Source: Craterilacuibacter sp. RT1T (GTDB lineage Bacteria > Pseudomonadota > Gammaproteobacteria > Burkholderiales > Chromobacteriaceae). From it: a DNA stretch of 64,000 nucleotides. Where the stretch lies: the NCBI RefSeq assembly GCF_023502145.1, contig NZ_JAMFLI010000001.1, positions 682,001-746,000 on the forward strand, read 5' to 3'. The position numbers and the translations under genes were made by a program. This document shows, in pieces, positions 53,206 through 61,570 of this stretch. A model generated the notes under the pieces. The model did not search any database, was not told the DNA's origin, and saw only the letters and a list, made by a program, of their open reading frames with translations. Within the stretch, counting starts at the first letter, position 1. Every line of letters starts with the position of its first letter.

Positions 53206-54857
53206 GGTCGGGCTCCCTTGGGGGTCGGGTCGGGGGTGCTGCGATCAAACAGCAGCGCATTCGGGCTTTCGTTCAAGGTACGCACCACCGGCCGCGTTTC
53301 CTGTAATAGTGCGCCCAGTGTGCCCAGTGTCTGACTCAGTTCGCTATAGGCGACCGAGCCCTTGGAGAAGCCATCCAGCGCCGTACCCAGCTTGGCCAGT
53401 GTCTGGCGCAATTCGGCAGGCAGGGCCTGAGCGTCCGGACTGCCAACCAGGCTATTGAGCGACTGGGCCAGTTTGCCTGCTTCACCTGCCGCGTTGCGGG
53501 TTTCATTCAGTGCGCCGTTGGCGCTGTCCAGTGTCTGCTCAAGCTTGAGGGCATTGAGCTTGTCCAGCAGGGCGATGACCTTGTTTTCTATCTGCGACAG
53601 TCCGCCGCTATTGCTGGTCGGCAAAATCGGGTAGCCGCGGTAAGGCTTGGGTAGCGTGCTGATATGCTTGCCGGAGAAGTCGATATCAATAAACAGCGCG
53701 CCGCTGAGCAAATTGCCGGTCTTGAGTTTGGCGACCATGCCGTTCTGGATGGCCTGATCGATGCGCTTTTGCCAGAAGGCTTGCGGACGCTCGCCGGTTT
53801 CGTCGTCAAAACGGCCGACTTCTATTTTCAGCAGTACCGGAATGGCGCGCTTGTGTGTCGTATTCGTGGCGAGGGCAGGCGTGAATAAGGGAACGGCCGC
53901 GACCGTGCCGATACGAATGCCGCGATATTCGACCGGTGCGCCAATCTGCAAACCGCGTACCGATTCATCGAACAGGGCGACAAAGGGAAGCTGCTGTTCG
54001 TAATAAAGGTTGCTGGCACTCTCTTCACTGGCGTATAGCGTGAACTTGCTCTGATTGGCGACGCGATCCCCCAGTTCGTGTCCAGTCGGCACATCAAACG
54101 AGATGCCGCCACCCAACAAGGTGGCGAGCGAGCCGACATTGACCGAGAGACCATTGGCCGACAGATTAAAACCGACACCGCTGGTCAGCCAGAAACGCGA
54201 ATTGGCGGTGACCAGTTGGTCGTAAGGGCGCTTGATAAAGAGCTGATAGCGCATTTCGCGCGCGGCGGTGTCGAATTCGGCTTTTTCGATGCGGCCGACT
54301 TCAAAGTGCTGGAACAGCACGGGGTCTCCGACATTCAGCGTTTTGACATCGCGGGCATTGAGTTGCAGGCGCAGGCCCGGTACATCCGGTGCGGTAATGG
54401 GGGGCGTGGCCAGTACCTTGAATTCACGGCTAAGCTCGCCGCTTTTGCCAGGCTGAAACTGAATGTAAACACCGGACAGCAGCGTAGACAAACCGCTGAC
54501 GCCGCCATTTTCTACCCGTGGGCGTACCACCCAGAACTGGCTGTCCTGATACAGTAGCGGCGCAGCGCTTTTGTCCAGTTGCGCCTTGATAATGACGGCA
54601 GTGTGATCCGGTGCCAGGCTGACTTCACTGACTTTGCCGATATTAACGTCGAGAATCTTGATCTGGGTCTTGCCGACTTCGATACCCTCGGCCGAGGGCA
54701 GGTGCAGCGTGATTTGCGGGCCCTGATTGCTCCAGGTGGTGTACACCATCCACAAGCCCGCGATCAGGGCAACGATGGGAACAATCCAGACCAGCGAGAG
54801 CTGGCGCAATTTGGCGACCCGGGCGATGGCTTGTTTGTTGTCCGCAGGTTCAGTCAT
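53202..54857 (-). CDS. pqiB: PqiB, MCE-domain intermembrane lipid transport protein
   Basis: A 551-residue protein with one N-terminal membrane anchor (LSLVWIVPIVALIAGLWMVY) and three MCE domains, about residues 45-140, 160-270 and 290-400 (for example GIEVGKTQIKILDVNIGKVS and GAPVEYRGIRIGTVAAVPLF). A long helical C-terminus (about 430-530) builds the needle of the PqiB hexamer. It forms a periplasmic tunnel between inner and outer membranes for lipids. It overlaps pqiA by 8 bases and pqiC by 4. Confidence 0.94.
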   Translation of the reverse strand: MTEPADNKQAIARVAKLRQLSLVWIVPIVALIAGLWMVYTTWSNQGPQITLHLPSAEGIEVGKTQIKILDVNIGKVSEVSLAPDHTAVIIKAQLDKSAAPLLYQDSQFWVVRPRVENGGVSGLSTLLSGVYIQFQPGKSGELSREFKVLATPPITAPDVPGLRLQLNARDVKTLNVGDPVLFQHFEVGRIEKAEFDTAAREMRYQLFIKRPYDQLVTANSRFWLTSGVGFNLSANGLSVNVGSLATLLGGGISFDVPTGHELGDRVANQSKFTLYASEESASNLYYEQQLPFVALFDESVRGLQIGAPVEYRGIRIGTVAAVPLFTPALATNTTHKRAIPVLLKIEVGRFDDETGERPQAFWQKRIDQAIQNGMVAKLKTGNLLSGALFIDIDFSGKHISTLPKPYRGYPILPTSNSGGLSQIENKVIALLDKLNALKLEQTLDSANGALNETRNAAGEAGKLAQSLNSLVGSPDAQALPAELRQTLAKLGTALDGFSKGSVAYSELSQTLGTLGALLQETRPVVRTLNESPNALLFDRSTPDPTPKGARP

Positions 54858-56115
54858 GGGCGGAGTTTTCCTTATTGATGCGTTTATCCCAGATCAGGCG
54901 GATATCGAAACTCATGGCGGCGAGCATGGTGAAGACCACCACGCCGGTAAACGAGAGGGCGGCGACGCCGGGGTAGACCGACATGATCTTGCCCATGCGC
55001 ACGAGCGCCACCAGAATGGCCACGACAAAAACGTCGACCATGGACCAGCGTCCTATCAGCTCGGTCACGCGGTAAAGCTGGGTGTAGCGGCGGGCACTGA
55101 CGGCTTCACCTGCGCCTTTGCGTAGCTGGGCGGCAATGCATAGCAGAGACAGCGCGGCGAATTTGGCGATGGGCACCATGACGCTGGCGATAAAAATAAT
55201 CAGTGCAATCGGGTAGGAACCGATGTTCCACATAATGATCACGCCTTCGAGTATGGTCGAGGCCTCGCTGCTGCGCAGGCTTTCGGTCAGCATGATGGGG
55301 TAGAGGTTGGCCGGGATATACAAGATCGCTGCCGTCAGCAGCAAGCCGACCGTCAGTTGCAGGCTATGCGGCCGGCGCGCGCTGAGGCAGTGCGCACAGC
55401 GCACGCAGCGGCGGGCATCCTTGGGGTTGCGCTTGTCACAAGCCGGGCAGCTTTGCTCACCATCGGTCCATGGCTGGGTCGGGTCATCACCATATAATTG
55501 CGCCAGCTTGAAGTTCAGCCAGTGCTTGTCTACCAGTGAAGCGGTTTTGGTCAGCGACAGACTGAACAGCAACAGGCTCCAGAAGGACAGGCCAAAATGG
55601 ATTTCGGCGAGTGAGGCCAGCTTGATCATGCTGACCAGAATGGCCAGCGCAAACACATCCACCATCATCCATGGCCGGCTGGATGCCGCCAGCTGGGCGG
55701 CTGCTCGCAAGCCCGGCCAGCGTGAGCCCAGGCGTAAGGCCAGATAAACATAGAAGGTGGCGGCCAGAAACAGGGTTGGGGCAAACAGCAGCACCAGTAA
55801 CAGCAGATCGGCAATCAGTACAAAGTCTTCGTGAAACAGAATCTCGGCGCTGCTGAAAATGGTGATTTGCTGGTGTACGCCCTCAACCGTCATGCCCAGT
55901 AGCGGAAAGGCGAAGCTGAGGCAGAGAAAAATCATCGCAGCCAGTGCGTAAGCCAGCGTGCTGTCGGTGGCATGCAAAGGAATGCGGCATAGCACATCAT
56001 CGCAGCGCGGGCAGTGCGCCAGCTGGCCAGCCTGTAGCGCCGGCAGGCTGAGCTCAAGGTCGCAATGCGGGCATTGCATCGGGTGCGCCGGCAGTATGGC
56101 ATCTATGGCCGGCAT
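54850..56115 (-). CDS. pqiA: PqiA inner-membrane protein
   Basis: A 421-residue protein with two PqiA domains, each introduced by a zinc ribbon: CPHCDLELSLPALQAGQLAH with CPRCDDVL at the N-terminus, and CPACDKRNPKDARRCVRCAH in the middle. Each half has about four membrane segments. It is the inner-membrane component of the PqiABC lipid pathway, induced in enterobacteria by paraquat through SoxRS. The start at 56115 has an AGGT site. The 247 bases to ribA probably hold divergent promoters. Confidence 0.93.
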   Translation of the reverse strand: MPAIDAILPAHPMQCPHCDLELSLPALQAGQLAHCPRCDDVLCRIPLHATDSTLAYALAAMIFLCLSFAFPLLGMTVEGVHQQITIFSSAEILFHEDFVLIADLLLLVLLFAPTLFLAATFYVYLALRLGSRWPGLRAAAQLAASSRPWMMVDVFALAILVSMIKLASLAEIHFGLSFWSLLLFSLSLTKTASLVDKHWLNFKLAQLYGDDPTQPWTDGEQSCPACDKRNPKDARRCVRCAHCLSARRPHSLQLTVGLLLTAAILYIPANLYPIMLTESLRSSEASTILEGVIIMWNIGSYPIALIIFIASVMVPIAKFAALSLLCIAAQLRKGAGEAVSARRYTQLYRVTELIGRWSMVDVFVVAILVALVRMGKIMSVYPGVAALSFTGVVVFTMLAAMSFDIRLIWDKRINKENSAHD

Positions 56116-56362
56116 GGTGTGACCTGCGTGGCGGGAGGGCGATGGATCATCTGGATTTGCTAAGCACGTTAAGGTTATTGATTATTCAATTGGTGTATTC
56201 TAAGGCATGTGGCACGCGGGTGGCAGCGGCGATTGCATTGGCTACGGCGTAAAAACGAGCAGCTGAACCATCATGGTAGGATGACAAAGCGTGATTTTCT
56301 GCTTTGCAGCGTGCGTGATGGCCGTTACCATCGCTCACTTGATGAGTTTGTGTGGAGTTTGC

Positions 56363-56965
56363 ATGTTGTCCCCGTCCCGCGTTCCCGCCTTGCGCTTTAT
56401 TGCCAGCTGCAAACTGCCGACCCCATGGGGCGAATTTACCATGCACGGCTTCGAAGAAGCTTCCGGGCAGGAGCATGTCGCGCTGACTCTCGGTGTGGTT
56501 GATGATGGTGCGCCGGTGCTGGTACGCCTGCATTCCGAATGCCTGACCGGCGATGCTTTGTTTTCGCTGCGTTGTGACTGCGGTTTCCAGCTGGAGGCTG
56601 CGCTGGACGCCATCGCCGAAGAGGGGCGTGGCGCTTTGCTTTACCTGCGTCAGGAAGGGCGGGGTATCGGCCTGATCAATAAGATCCGCGCCTATAAGTT
56701 GCAGGATGGGGGCGCCGATACGGTGGAGGCCAATGAGCAACTGGGTTTCCCGGCCGATATGCGCGACTTCGGCATCGCCCGCGATATGTTGTCCGAGCTG
56801 GGTATTCATCAGGTGCGGGTGATGACCAATAACCCGCGCAAGCTGGAAACGCTGAACCGTGTCGGCATCGCTGTGACCGAACATGTGCCGCTCAAGGTCG
56901 GGCGCAATAGCCATAACGATCATTACCTCAATACCAAGGCTGCCAAGCTGGGTCATTTGTTCTGA
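56363..56965 (+). CDS. ribA: GTP cyclohydrolase II
   Basis: A 200-residue enzyme that opens GTP to start riboflavin synthesis. Blocks: [20 protein letters not shown], the zinc ligands in [36 protein letters not shown] and [11 protein letters not shown] at the end. I chose the ATG at 56363 (GGAG 6 bases upstream), which gives the family length of about 200; the frame is open further upstream. It is a stand-alone RibA, not fused to RibB. Confidence 0.95.
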   Translation: MLSPSRVPALRFIASCKLPTPWGEFTMHGFEEASGQEHVALTLGVVDDGAPVLVRLHSECLTGDALFSLRCDCGFQLEAALDAIAEEGRGALLYLRQEGRGIGLINKIRAYKLQDGGADTVEANEQLGFPADMRDFGIARDMLSELGIHQVRVMTNNPRKLETLNRVGIAVTEHVPLKVGRNSHNDHYLNTKAAKLGHLF

Positions 56966-56978
56966 GTGGTGTGGAATG

Positions 56979-57006
56979 GGGAGTAGGGAGTAGGGAATAG
57001 TGGGCG
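56979..57006. repeat. short GGGAGTA heptamer repeat after ribA
   Basis: Two GGGAGTA units and a GGGAATA unit (56979-56999), then GTGGGCG, lie 13 bases after the ribA stop. It belongs to the same heptamer family as the arrays at 57074-57157 and 57896-57944. Confidence 0.6.
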
Positions 57007-57073
57007 GGATCGGGGAGCCGGGAACCGGGATCTGCGGTGTTGAAGTGAATGTGCTTGGCCGAAACACTGAAAT

Positions 57074-57157
57074 CCGAGTCCCGAGTCCCGAGTCCCGAGT
57101 CCCGAGTCCCGAGTCCCGAGTCCCGAGTCCCGAGTCCCGAGTCCCGAGTCCCGAGTT
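57074..57157. repeat. CCGAGTC heptanucleotide tandem array at the lpxH 3' end
   Basis: Eleven perfect CCGAGTC units in a row (57074-57150) are followed by CCGAGTT (57151-57157). The last unit overlaps the lpxH stop codon, whose complement is at 57156-57158. Such perfect short arrays change length by slippage; here length change would leave the LpxH protein intact. Confidence 0.9.
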
Positions 57158-57878
57158 ACGCCAGTTCCAGCGCTGTCAGTCCCTTTTCATCCAGTCGCAG
57201 ATACCCGCCGCGACCATCGTGCCAGTCGGCAATCACCCAGCGTTCGCTATGGCGCACCCCGTCGCTGATCGGGTAGCAGCCCGGGCGGTGGGTGTGGCCA
57301 TGTATCAGTACCGGCCAGTCGTGCGCGGCCATCCATTCCAGTAATGCCACCTCGGTCACATCACCGGCCTCGGTATAACCCTGTTCGCGCTTCATGCCTT
57401 CGCTCTGGCTGCGTGCCAGGCGGGCAATCGCATGGCGTTCGGCCAAGGGCTTGGCCAGTAGCGCCTGTTGCCATAGCGGATTGCGGCTCATGGCGCGGAA
57501 CTGCTGATAGGCGCTATCGTCGCTGCAGGCGGCATCGCCGTGGCTGAGCAGGTAATGGCGGCCATTAACCGATAACAGGCTAGGGTCGGTTAGCAGCACC
57601 GCACCGCTGGCTTGCTCAAAGCCGCTGCCCATTAAAAAGTCGCGGTTGCCGTGCATGACGTAGAGCGGCGTGTGGGCGCTAAAGCGGCGCATGGCAGCAG
57701 TCATGCGGGTGTTGAAGTCCGATGTGTCGTCATCTCCCACCCAGTATTCGAACAGATCGCCCAAGATATAGAGCGCGTCGATTTGCCCTGCCCACGTATT
57801 CAGCGTGCGCTCGAATAGTGCGGCAAGTTCAGGAACGTCTTCGGACAGGTGCAGGTCGGAAATGAAGTGGATGGGCAT
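57156..57878 (-). CDS. lpxH: UDP-2,3-diacylglucosamine hydrolase
   Basis: A 240-residue calcineurin-like phosphoesterase that cleaves UDP-2,3-diacylglucosamine to lipid X in lipid A synthesis. Metal-site blocks: ISDLHLSED, LGDLFEYWVGDD, VMHGNRDFLMG, LLSHGDAACSDD and VLIHGHTHRPG. I chose the ATG at 57878 because it gives the standard start MPIHFISDLHL; the frame runs upstream through a repeat as TPYSLLPTPYSLL. There is no ribosome site ahead of it, because heptamer repeats start 17 bases upstream. Confidence 0.95.
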   Translation of the reverse strand: MPIHFISDLHLSEDVPELAALFERTLNTWAGQIDALYILGDLFEYWVGDDDTSDFNTRMTAAMRRFSAHTPLYVMHGNRDFLMGSGFEQASGAVLLTDPSLLSVNGRHYLLSHGDAACSDDSAYQQFRAMSRNPLWQQALLAKPLAERHAIARLARSQSEGMKREQGYTEAGDVTEVALLEWMAAHDWPVLIHGHTHRPGCYPISDGVRHSERWVIADWHDGRGGYLRLDEKGLTALELA

Positions 57879-57895
57879 GGGCAGTCGGGAGAATA

Positions 57896-57944
57896 GGGAG
57901 TGGGGAGTGGGGAGTAGGGAGTAGGGAGTAGGGAGTAGAGAATA
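57896..57944. repeat. GGGAGTA heptanucleotide array upstream of lpxH
   Basis: Two GGGAGTG, four GGGAGTA and one degenerate GAGAATA unit stand in a row, starting 17 bases before the lpxH ATG. The array occupies the place of the usual promoter and leader of lpxH, so copy-number change could alter expression. Confidence 0.85.
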
Positions 57945-57996
57945 GGGCGTGGAGTCTTTTCTCCCCTTGCTCCCCACGCTCTACTCCCGTTTTTTT
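57931..57996 (+). terminator. repeat-derived stem-loop with T-run
   Basis: GGGAGTAGAG (57931-57940) pairs with CTCTACTCCC (57979-57988), and CGTGG (57948-57952) pairs with CCACG (57974-57978). Seven Ts (57990-57996) follow on the plus strand. There is no plus-strand gene for it to end. It lies between ppiB and lpxH and is made partly from heptamer units. Confidence 0.5.
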
Positions 57997-58486
57997 AGAT
58001 AATCTCGGCCTTCTCGATCACCACGGCTTCTACCGGTACATCCTGATGACCGCCTTTGCGGCCGGTCTTGGTGCCTTTGATGCGGTCAACCACATCCTTG
58101 CCTTCCACGACCTTGCCGAATACGGCATAGCCCCAGCCATTGGACGTTTCGGACTGGAAGTTGAGGAAGTCGTTGTCGGCCACATTGATGAAGAACTGGC
58201 TGGAGGCCGAATGCGGGGCCGGGGTACGCGCCATGGCGATGGTGTAGTTCAGGTTCTTCAGGCCGTTATTGGCTTCGTTCTTGATGTTGTCGCGTGTCGG
58301 CTTCTGATCCATATCGGCCGTGAAACCGCCGCCCTGAATCATGAAGCCGTTGATGACGCGGTGGAAAATGGTGCCGTCGTAGTGGCCGTCTTTTACATAC
58401 TGTTCGAAGTTGGCCGCAGTCAACGGGGCTTTTTCGCTATCCAGTTCCAGGACGATATCGCCGAAGTTGGTGGTCAGTTTGATCAT
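57995..58486 (-). CDS. ppiB: cytoplasmic peptidyl-prolyl cis-trans isomerase (cyclophilin)
   Basis: A 163-residue cyclophilin without signal peptide: [20 protein letters not shown], the active-site block [17 protein letters not shown], and [18 protein letters not shown]. It speeds proline isomerisation in protein folding. It lies 22 bases after the periplasmic paralogue and 116 bases before the lpxH start; the gap holds heptamer repeats. Confidence 0.96.
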   Translation of the reverse strand: MIKLTTNFGDIVLELDSEKAPLTAANFEQYVKDGHYDGTIFHRVINGFMIQGGGFTADMDQKPTRDNIKNEANNGLKNLNYTIAMARTPAPHSASSQFFINVADNDFLNFQSETSNGWGYAVFGKVVEGKDVVDRIKGTKTGRKGGHQDVPVEAVVIEKAEII

Positions 58487-58508
58487 GGTTTATGTCCTCG
58501 TTTGGGTT

Positions 58509-59081
58509 TTACTGCGCTGATTTGATAATGACTTTTTGGATGATGGTCGGCTCCAGCGGTACATCCTGCATGCCGTCCTTGAAGCCGGTGCGGCTCTTGG
58601 CGATGCGGTTGACGATGTCCATGCCTTTGCTCACTTTGCCGAATACGGCATAGCCCCAGCCTTGCGGGGTTTTGTTTTTGTGGTCGAGAAATTCATTGTC
58701 GGCCACATTGATGAAAAACTGGCTGCTGGCCGAGTGCGGGTCGGATGTGCGCGCCATGGCGAGGGTGCCGATGCGGTTTTTCAGGCCGTTGTCGGCTTCA
58801 TTGGCTACGGTTGTCTTGGCCGGTTTTTGCGAGAGCGAACCATCCTTAATCTCGAAACCGCCGCCTTGCACCATAAAGCCATCGATGACGCGATGGAACA
58901 TCGTATTGTTGTACTGGCCGCTCTTGGCATAAGCCAGAAAGTTGGCAACAGTCTTGGGTGCCTTGGCGGCATCCAGTGTGACTTCAATCGTCCCCTTATT
59001 GGTCACGAGATCCACCACCGGTGCGGCGAGGGTCAGGGCGGGCAGGGAACACAGCAACAAAGAGGTAAGCAAGCGTTTCAT
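58509..59081 (-). CDS. ppiA: periplasmic peptidyl-prolyl cis-trans isomerase (cyclophilin)
   Basis: A 190-residue cyclophilin with signal peptide MKRLLTSLLLCSLPALTLA. The mature part has VDLVTNKGTIEVTLDAAKAP, TMFHRVIDGFMVQGGGFE and [18 protein letters not shown]. Together with ppiB it forms a tandem pair with different cellular locations. The 278 bases upstream to hflX show no clear promoter for either gene. Confidence 0.95.
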   Translation of the reverse strand: MKRLLTSLLLCSLPALTLAAPVVDLVTNKGTIEVTLDAAKAPKTVANFLAYAKSGQYNNTMFHRVIDGFMVQGGGFEIKDGSLSQKPAKTTVANEADNGLKNRIGTLAMARTSDPHSASSQFFINVADNEFLDHKNKTPQGWGYAVFGKVSKGMDIVNRIAKSRTGFKDGMQDVPLEPTIIQKVIIKSAQ

Positions 59082-59359
59082 GGGCAGTTCTCGTTACATG
59101 ACGGGTTTTTGCGAAACACGGATTCTAGCATAGCCATCATGACCGCCCACCCCATCCTGAACGCCGTTCGCTTGTCCGGCTTTGCCGGCATCTCCATGGC
59201 ATGGGCACATGATGTAAAGCGTAAGACTTGACGCGTGTTTGCCTGCCCCCTGAGTGGCTCGGGTAGGCGAGAGGCCGGCGAGAGTCAAGCATTTAGCCAA
59301 CGGAAGAAAGCATTTGTGAGTACTATCTGGGTTCGCCATTAAGTTAAAGCAATCTGTAC

Positions 59360-60742
59360 ATGCAAACAGAAGTCAAAGATAAGCCCCGTTACGCCCTGGT
59401 GGCATCGGTTCAGTTACCGGATGTCAGTGATGTCGAGTTTGAGGCTTCGCTCGCCGAATTGAGCGAATTGGCCAAGACGCTGGGTTTTCAGGTAGTGCAG
59501 ACCTTTGTGCAAAAGCGCAGCAGTTTCGACCGCACGGCTTATCTGGGTGTAGGCAAGCTGGAAGAAGTCAGCATGTTCGTCAATCGCGGTGTCCGCAGCG
59601 ACGGGCCGGAAGCCGGGGCGCAAGCACTGGAGTCCGCTACCGTCGAATTCGACGCTTTGCTGGTGGATCACGAAATTTCCCCGTCGCAGGCACGCAATCT
59701 GGAGCTGGCCGTAGGCTGCCCGGTGATGGACCGCACCATGGTCATCCTGGAGATTTTTCATCGTAATGCCCGCTCGCGTGCAGCCCGCGCGCAGGTGGAA
59801 ATTGCCCGTCTGGGTTATATGGCGCCGCGCCTGCGTGAAGCGGCCAAGCTGGCGGGCCCGCAAGGCCGGCAGCGTAGCGGCATGGGCGGGCGCGGTGCCG
59901 GTGAATCGCATACCGAGCTGGACCGTCGCAAGGTGCGTGACCGCATTGCCGAACTGCAGCGCGAAATCATTGCCATGGAGCTGGAGCGCAAGACCCAGCG
60001 CGCTCGCCGTCTGGAGCGTCAGGGACTGGGCGGGGTGTCGCTGGTGGGGTATACCAATGCCGGCAAGTCCACGCTGATGCGCGCGCTGACCGGTAGCGAG
60101 GTGCTGGTGGCCAATAAGCTGTTTGCCACGCTGGACACCACGGTGCGTGCCCTTTATCCGGAAAGCGTGCCGCGCGTGTTGGTAAGCGATACGGTCGGCT
60201 TCATCAAGAACCTGCCTCACGGCTTGGTGGCCTCTTTCAAGTCGACGCTGGAAGAAGCACTGGATGCGGCGCTGTTGCTGCATGTGATTGATGCCAGCGA
60301 TCCCGGTTTCCTGCGTCAGCTGGAGGTGACCGACGAAGTGCTGCAGGAAATCGGCGCCGACGAAGTGCCGCGTATTCGCGTGTTCAACAAGATCGACCAT
60401 GTCGGTGATGAAAGCGAGCAGGCGGCCCGGACTGCCGAACTGCAGCAGCGTTATCCGGGTTGTGTGGTGATGAGTGCGCGTCGCCCGGAGGAAGTCGCCA
60501 GCCTGCACGCGATGATCGTCTCCTTCTTTCAGCAGGATCTGGTGGAGGACGCGCTGCTGCTGCCGTGGTCGGCACAACAACTGCGCGGTGAAATCTACAG
60601 CCATTGTCAGGTCTTGGAGGAGCGTGCCGAGGAAGAGGGCAGCTGGTTCCGGGTGCGTGGCGAGCCGGAAAAATTGCGCAGCCTGCATGCACAGCTCAAC
60701 CCGGGTGCTCAAGGCCGGGAAAAGGAATACTGGGAAGTTTAA
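59360..60742 (+). CDS. hflX: GTPase HflX
   Basis: A 460-residue ribosome-splitting GTPase. The N-terminal HflX domain (ALVASVQLPDVSDVEFEASL through GVGKLEEVSMFV) is followed by a basic helical linker (about 165-215, GGRGAGESHTELDRRKVRDR) and the GTPase domain with P-loop GYTNAGKSTL, KLFATLDTTVRAL, DTVGFIKNLPHGL and NKID. A short extra stretch near residues 75-92 (RGVRSDGPEAGAQALESA) is slightly longer than usual. In many relatives hflX follows hfq; here ppiA lies upstream on the other strand instead. Confidence 0.95.
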   Translation: MQTEVKDKPRYALVASVQLPDVSDVEFEASLAELSELAKTLGFQVVQTFVQKRSSFDRTAYLGVGKLEEVSMFVNRGVRSDGPEAGAQALESATVEFDALLVDHEISPSQARNLELAVGCPVMDRTMVILEIFHRNARSRAARAQVEIARLGYMAPRLREAAKLAGPQGRQRSGMGGRGAGESHTELDRRKVRDRIAELQREIIAMELERKTQRARRLERQGLGGVSLVGYTNAGKSTLMRALTGSEVLVANKLFATLDTTVRALYPESVPRVLVSDTVGFIKNLPHGLVASFKSTLEEALDAALLLHVIDASDPGFLRQLEVTDEVLQEIGADEVPRIRVFNKIDHVGDESEQAARTAELQQRYPGCVVMSARRPEEVASLHAMIVSFFQQDLVEDALLLPWSAQQLRGEIYSHCQVLEERAEEEGSWFRVRGEPEKLRSLHAQLNPGAQGREKEYWEV

Positions 60743-60756
60743 GCCGCGATGGCCGC

Positions 60757-60796
60757 ATAGCCTAAGCCCGTACCGGGTTGGGTGAGGGCTATTTTG
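60757..60796 (+). terminator. possible terminator of hflX
   Basis: ATAGCC (60757-60762) pairs with GGCTAT (60787-60792), with an inner CCCGTACCGGG palindrome, and TTTTG follows. The stem is interrupted, so the call is moderate. Confidence 0.4.
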
Positions 60797-61570
60797 TATG
60801 AGTCAGGCGGGCATGGCCCGCTTGCTCAGGCTGCGCGAGTCGTTGGTCTTATCCTTTCGCTGGCAGAATGCAGCCGAGCGGCGCCAGTCAACGCGAGCTT
60901 CCACTTTTTTCATGCACTTCTGTGACGGGCCTGTGCATCGCGCTCAGGTAGGCGTGACTGCAGTGCTTGTTCTTGCCTGTCCAGAATCAACGTCGTGCGC
61001 AACTGGGGCGGATCCGCCAGCTCACCATGTCACGCACGAATACGTCTACTCGGCAAACCGGCCCGATCCCCCCTTGTTTCAATGCGTATCAATGAAGGCT
61101 TGCATGGCTTGATGCGGGGGGCTTGACCTGCGCCAAAATACGCACAGCCAGCCGCAAGATTTTATTCGCCTTTTCAATTCGCGAACTTTGCGCCCCAACG
61201 CTTTGACCCGCGCGGCCTTAGCACAGCCTTCTAGCGCATTGCTGCCGGCGAATGCCGTGGCGAAGGTTTTGCCGCTTGCCGCCTGTTATATACGCCGCAC
61301 ATTTAAATGGGATTGTCTTTCTGCTTGTATTGCGCATGGCGTGCGCCATCTATTTTGCATTCGGCCATTGATCAAAATTTTCGGCGATTCGTTATTTTAT
61401 TGCGCAGTTGTTATTTTTTTGTGATTTTAATGGCGGAATTTTCTTGTGTAAAAGCGTATTCAGAGTTTAGACTCTGCGCACTAAAAAGCGAGCGCATAGT
61501 TCTTATGCTCTTGTTGCGCTGATGCGCCAGACAATACACCACTTGGCGAGCCTATCGCCCGGAGATCCGC
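60797..61570. other. long gene-free stretch ahead of fadL
   Basis: About 770 bases without a supported gene. A 104-codon frame at 60798-61112 has no ribosome site and no recognisable similarity. Bases 61290-61500 are clearly AT-rich and contain a CAGAGT-ttag-ACTCTG inverted repeat (61461-61476) about 95 bases before the fadL ATG. This is a likely promoter and operator area for fadL, but the regulator is unknown. Confidence 0.5.

Noticed and set aside
57061-57160. Possible CRISPR array
   Set aside because: The units are contiguous 7-mers without spacers, so this is a simple tandem repeat.
59414-60712. 432-codon minus-strand frame opposite hflX
   Set aside because: Antisense shadow of HflX, which has all GTPase motifs on the plus strand.
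60798-61112. 104-codon frame after hflX
   Set aside because: No ribosome site, no hydrophobic or domain pattern, lies in a region that looks non-coding.
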